Origin: CAWUIO01 sp963922455
GTDB lineage: Bacteria; Bacteroidota; Bacteroidia; Cytophagales; Microscillaceae
NCBI GenBank assembly: GCA_963922455.1
Contig: CAWUIO010000018.1
Span: forward strand, 7,170 to 71,169
Length of the DNA stretch: 64,000 nucleotides
Reading direction: 5' to 3'
Shown: positions 61,691 through 64,000 of the stretch, in pieces
How positions within the stretch are numbered: position 1 is the stretch's first letter
Layout: each line of letters opens with the position of its first letter
Notes under the pieces: generated by a model
The model's input: the letters and a program-made list of their open reading frames with translations, nothing else
Databases searched by the model: none
What the model was told of the DNA's origin: nothing
Translations under genes and position numbers: made by a program

Positions 61691-63414
61691 TACGGAGTCC
61701 TTTTAAATTTTTGGATGCTTACACCCACGAAGACCGTGACATATTCTTTGGCCGGGAAGAGGAAAGTGATGCCTTATATGAACTCGTAAACCGCAACCGC
61801 CTAGTCTTGATTTATGGCACTTCCGGTACCGGAAAGACCAGCCTGATCCAGTGTGGCTTGGCCAACCGCTTCGAGGCCACCGACTGGATGCCCCTTTTCA
61901 TTCGCCGGGGCAATGACTTAAACACTTCCTTTTTGAATGCTTTAAAGGAATTGCAGGAAGAAGCCACCAGCGATGACCCGGTGGAGATCATAGAAGACCT
62001 CTTTGATACCTATCTGCGCCCTTTGTACTTGATTTTTGACCAGTTTGAGGAAATCTTTGTCCTAGGTAGGCCCGAAGAACGGGACAGGTTTATTCAGGCT
62101 ATCCGGAAAGTATATGATGCCAAGCTCCCCTGCCACATACTATTTATCCTGCGAGAGGAGTACCTGGCCAATCTTTACCCCTTTGAAAAGGTGATCCCCT
62201 CGATATTCAACCGGAGGCTCCGGGTAGAGCCTATGGGTATGGAGCAAGCCCAGCAGGTAATTATCTGCTCTTGTGAGAGCTTTAATGTACAACTGGAAAG
62301 CCCGGAGAGCGATGCCGGCCTCATTTTGGACAAAGTAACCTCGGGGCGCTCCGGGGTATCCTTGCCCTATTTGCAAGTGTATTTGGACCAGTTTTACCGG
62401 GAGGATTACCGAAGGACCTATCCCCAAGGCCATGCGCCCAGCTCTGAGAATTACCCTCCCCTTAAGTTTAGTACCGCCGAAATCCAAGCTTTCTCCAAAC
62501 TGGAAGACGTATTAAAAGTATTTCTCCAAGAGCAAAGCCGGGAAATCCAGCAAAAGCTGCAAGAAAAACACCCGGATGCTCCGGATAACGCCGTTCGTAA
62601 AGTCCTGGGCAGTTTTGCCACCTTGGAAGGCACCAAGATCCCCCAGGAAAAATCTGCCTTACAGATCCCTCCATTAAGCCGACAGGCCATGCATGTTGCT
62701 CTCGAGGAACTGGAAAAAGCCAGGATACTACGAGAAGAAGACGGCACCTACGAGCTGGCCCACGATACCCTGGCCGGCCAAATTCAGGAGCAACGCAGCG
62801 GGGCCGAAGTCGCCCTGCTGGAGGCCGTCAACTTGGTACGCAACCGGACCCGGGCCAAAGTAAGAAGTTATCTGGACCGGCAGGAACTGCAGCTCATCGG
62901 CAATTACGAAAAAGCCCTACGGGAAGAAGAAAAGCTGGAGGCCGATGAATGGCAATTTTTGGCCGAAAGCCGTCGTATCGAACGCCAAAGGCGCCTGCGC
63001 CGGGCCTGGAGTATTGCTGGGGTGGTGGCCTTAGTGTTAACGGCCGCTGTGGCCATTACCTTGATTCAAATACAAAGGGCAGACGAAGCTAGAGAGAACC
63101 TAAGAGTAAGCAAATATCTATTGGCCCGTGCCGACTCGAGCAAGCGGGAAGCCCAACTCAACCTTCTGGACGCCCTAGACCAGCAATTGGAAGTACTCAT
63201 GCTCCAAAAAAACCGGGATAGCTTGCTCGTCATCAGTGCCCGGGAAGCCCAAATGCCCGACTCTATCCAGGTACGCCGGGCCAAGGCCCTGGAGGAAAAG
63301 AAACGGGAAGAATCCCGGCTAAGGGCAAACCGAAAAGAATTGTACGAAGAAATTAATAAAACCCAAGATGAAAAAGCTATGGACCTTACTCAGCCTACTA
63401 GTCGTGCTGAGTAA
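61687..63414 (+). CDS. nSTAND-type NTPase with C-terminal membrane anchor
   Basis: A 575-residue STAND ATPase of the nSTAND1 type. The opening SPFKFLDAYTHEDRDIFFGR is typical, Walker A is GTSGTGKT (44-51), and Walker B LIFDQFEE lies at 115-122. A winged-helix-like region precedes a basic segment and one membrane helix near residues 438-458 (SIAGVVALVLTAAVAITLI). The C-terminus is a charged coiled coil. STAND proteins act as signal-activated switches; here it is a candidate activator of the CHAT protease. It overlaps both neighbours (4 bp upstream, about 47 bp downstream), so all three are translationally linked. Confidence 0.9.
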   Translation: MIRSPFKFLDAYTHEDRDIFFGREEESDALYELVNRNRLVLIYGTSGTGKTSLIQCGLANRFEATDWMPLFIRRGNDLNTSFLNALKELQEEATSDDPVEIIEDLFDTYLRPLYLIFDQFEEIFVLGRPEERDRFIQAIRKVYDAKLPCHILFILREEYLANLYPFEKVIPSIFNRRLRVEPMGMEQAQQVIICSCESFNVQLESPESDAGLILDKVTSGRSGVSLPYLQVYLDQFYREDYRRTYPQGHAPSSENYPPLKFSTAEIQAFSKLEDVLKVFLQEQSREIQQKLQEKHPDAPDNAVRKVLGSFATLEGTKIPQEKSALQIPPLSRQAMHVALEELEKARILREEDGTYELAHDTLAGQIQEQRSGAEVALLEAVNLVRNRTRAKVRSYLDRQELQLIGNYEKALREEEKLEADEWQFLAESRRIERQRRLRRAWSIAGVVALVLTAAVAITLIQIQRADEARENLRVSKYLLARADSSKREAQLNLLDALDQQLEVLMLQKNRDSLLVISAREAQMPDSIQVRRAKALEEKKREESRLRANRKELYEEINKTQDEKAMDLTQPTSRAE

Positions 63415-64000
63415 TACCCTAATTTATGCCCAATGCCCCCAGGAAGCCGAGTACCAACAGATCATGACCCTGGCCCAGGCTAACTTGCAAGGCAATCCCC
63501 CCAACTATACCCTGGCCATCCGTCGCTTCCTGGATGCCCGGGACCTCTGCCCCGAGTATAAGGAGCAAGTAGATCAATGGATTGATAAGGCCTTTGTCCA
63601 GATTGAGGGGGAGCGCGACCGGGCCATCCGGGCGGAAACCCAAGCCATTCAAGCCCAAAAAGAAGCCGATGAGCGGGCTTTACTCGCTGAAATCCAGTCG
63701 CTTACGGTACGCGTTCGCAACCTGCCCCGGGAGCAAATAGCCCGGAAACTACGACTCCTCGAGTACCTGGGGAAGGCCTGGGAAGCGAAAATGGGCCATA
63801 CTCCTTTCCCTCCCCTTTTATCCCAGACCCTGACAGAGGTGTTCAATAGCCAAATAGCCGGCAGTCTGTATCCTCATCCTATGCGGATGTATGATGTAAA
63901 TCTTCAAGGACACCAGTCTTGGGTGAATTCGGCGGTGTTTTCTCCGGATGGGGCCAAAATCCTCACCGCTTCGGGGGATAAGACGGCCCGGGTGTGGGAC
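63368..64000 (+). CDS. Exported WD40-repeat protein, third gene of the CHAT/STAND operon (partial)
   Basis: An open frame of 211 codons that continues beyond the window. A signal peptide (MKKLWTLLSLLVVLSNTLIY, cleaved near YAQ) is followed by a helical region (ANLQGNPPNYTLAIRRFLDA, resembling a TPR unit), a coiled coil (AIRAETQAIQAQKEADE) and the first WD40 repeat at the right edge (GHQSWVNSAVFSPDGAKILT, then SGDKTARVWD). It begins inside the STAND gene, in another frame. Full length, number of WD40 repeats and any further domain cannot be seen. Confidence 0.85.
   Translation, partial: MKKLWTLLSLLVVLSNTLIYAQCPQEAEYQQIMTLAQANLQGNPPNYTLAIRRFLDARDLCPEYKEQVDQWIDKAFVQIEGERDRAIRAETQAIQAQKEADERALLAEIQSLTVRVRNLPREQIARKLRLLEYLGKAWEAKMGHTPFPPLLSQTLTEVFNSQIAGSLYPHPMRMYDVNLQGHQSWVNSAVFSPDGAKILTASGDKTARVWD

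Noticed and set aside
1..64000. tRNA, rRNA, riboswitch and CRISPR features
   Set aside because: A read-through for T-loop sequences, rRNA segments and regular short repeats found none that could be supported.

Overview
The window looks like chromosomal DNA of a Bacteroidota bacterium. The evidence is two SusC/SusD outer-membrane pairs, a DUF5683 protein, many lipoproteins with typical Bacteroidota signal peptides, weak Shine-Dalgarno sequences and several TTG starts. The mix of WD40, caspase-like, CHAT/STAND, TerY-type VWA and WG-repeat kinase proteins recalls Saprospiria-like or other large-genome, predatory or filamentous Bacteroidota. That narrower placement is inference. No tRNA, rRNA, CRISPR array or phage was seen.

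Layout. 1-3.2 kb: ilvA, a GC-rich repeat cluster, and a class V aminotransferase. 3.6-9.1 kb: a SusC-SusD-lipoprotein operon. 9.2-10.7 kb: a YdeI-like protein and a fasciclin protein. 11.2-15.6 kb: a second SusC-SusD pair. 16.4-19.6 kb: a minus-strand operon of a small helical protein, an ABC ATPase with an unusual helical N-terminus, and a large membrane partner. 20-22.6 kb: a LolD/FtsX-type ABC pair and a SIMPL protein. 23-36 kb: mostly housekeeping and metabolic genes (alpha/beta hydrolase, carotenoid oxygenase, oligopeptide-binding lipoprotein, DUF5683, dapB, lepB, ung, apaG, a methyltransferase, a histone-deacetylase-like enzyme). 34.3-40.8 kb: a minus-strand cluster of VWA, WG-repeat kinase, VWA, PP2C and WG-repeat kinase, which is a partly duplicated TerY-P-type phospho-signalling triad. 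41-49 kb: a lipoprotein, an RluA-type synthase, a TolC protein and HlyD-type adaptor, two glycosyltransferases and a SemiSWEET. 50-53 kb: an exported WD40-caspase protein. 53-59.6 kb: aat, a response regulator/thioredoxin-reductase fusion, a GNAT, a lipoprotein, a DUF547 protein and a DoxX-like protein. 59.9 kb to the end: a translationally coupled CHAT protease, STAND ATPase and exported WD40 protein. The last gene runs off the window.

Two features are not explained by genes. (1) Twelve copies of a dispersed element of about 130 bp lie mostly just behind gene 3' ends. Comparing the copies by eye reveals several helices whose arms change together, so the element very probably acts as a folded RNA or single-stranded DNA. 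(2) Two nearly identical 160-bp MITE-like elements have inverted ends and perfect 3-bp target duplications (TTA and TAA).

Several loci (CHAT/STAND/WD40, WD40-caspase, the kinase/phosphatase/VWA set and the ABC operon with a possible effector-associated domain) belong to architectures linked by comparative genomics to bacterial conflict or programmed-death systems. Any such role here is inference from domain architecture.
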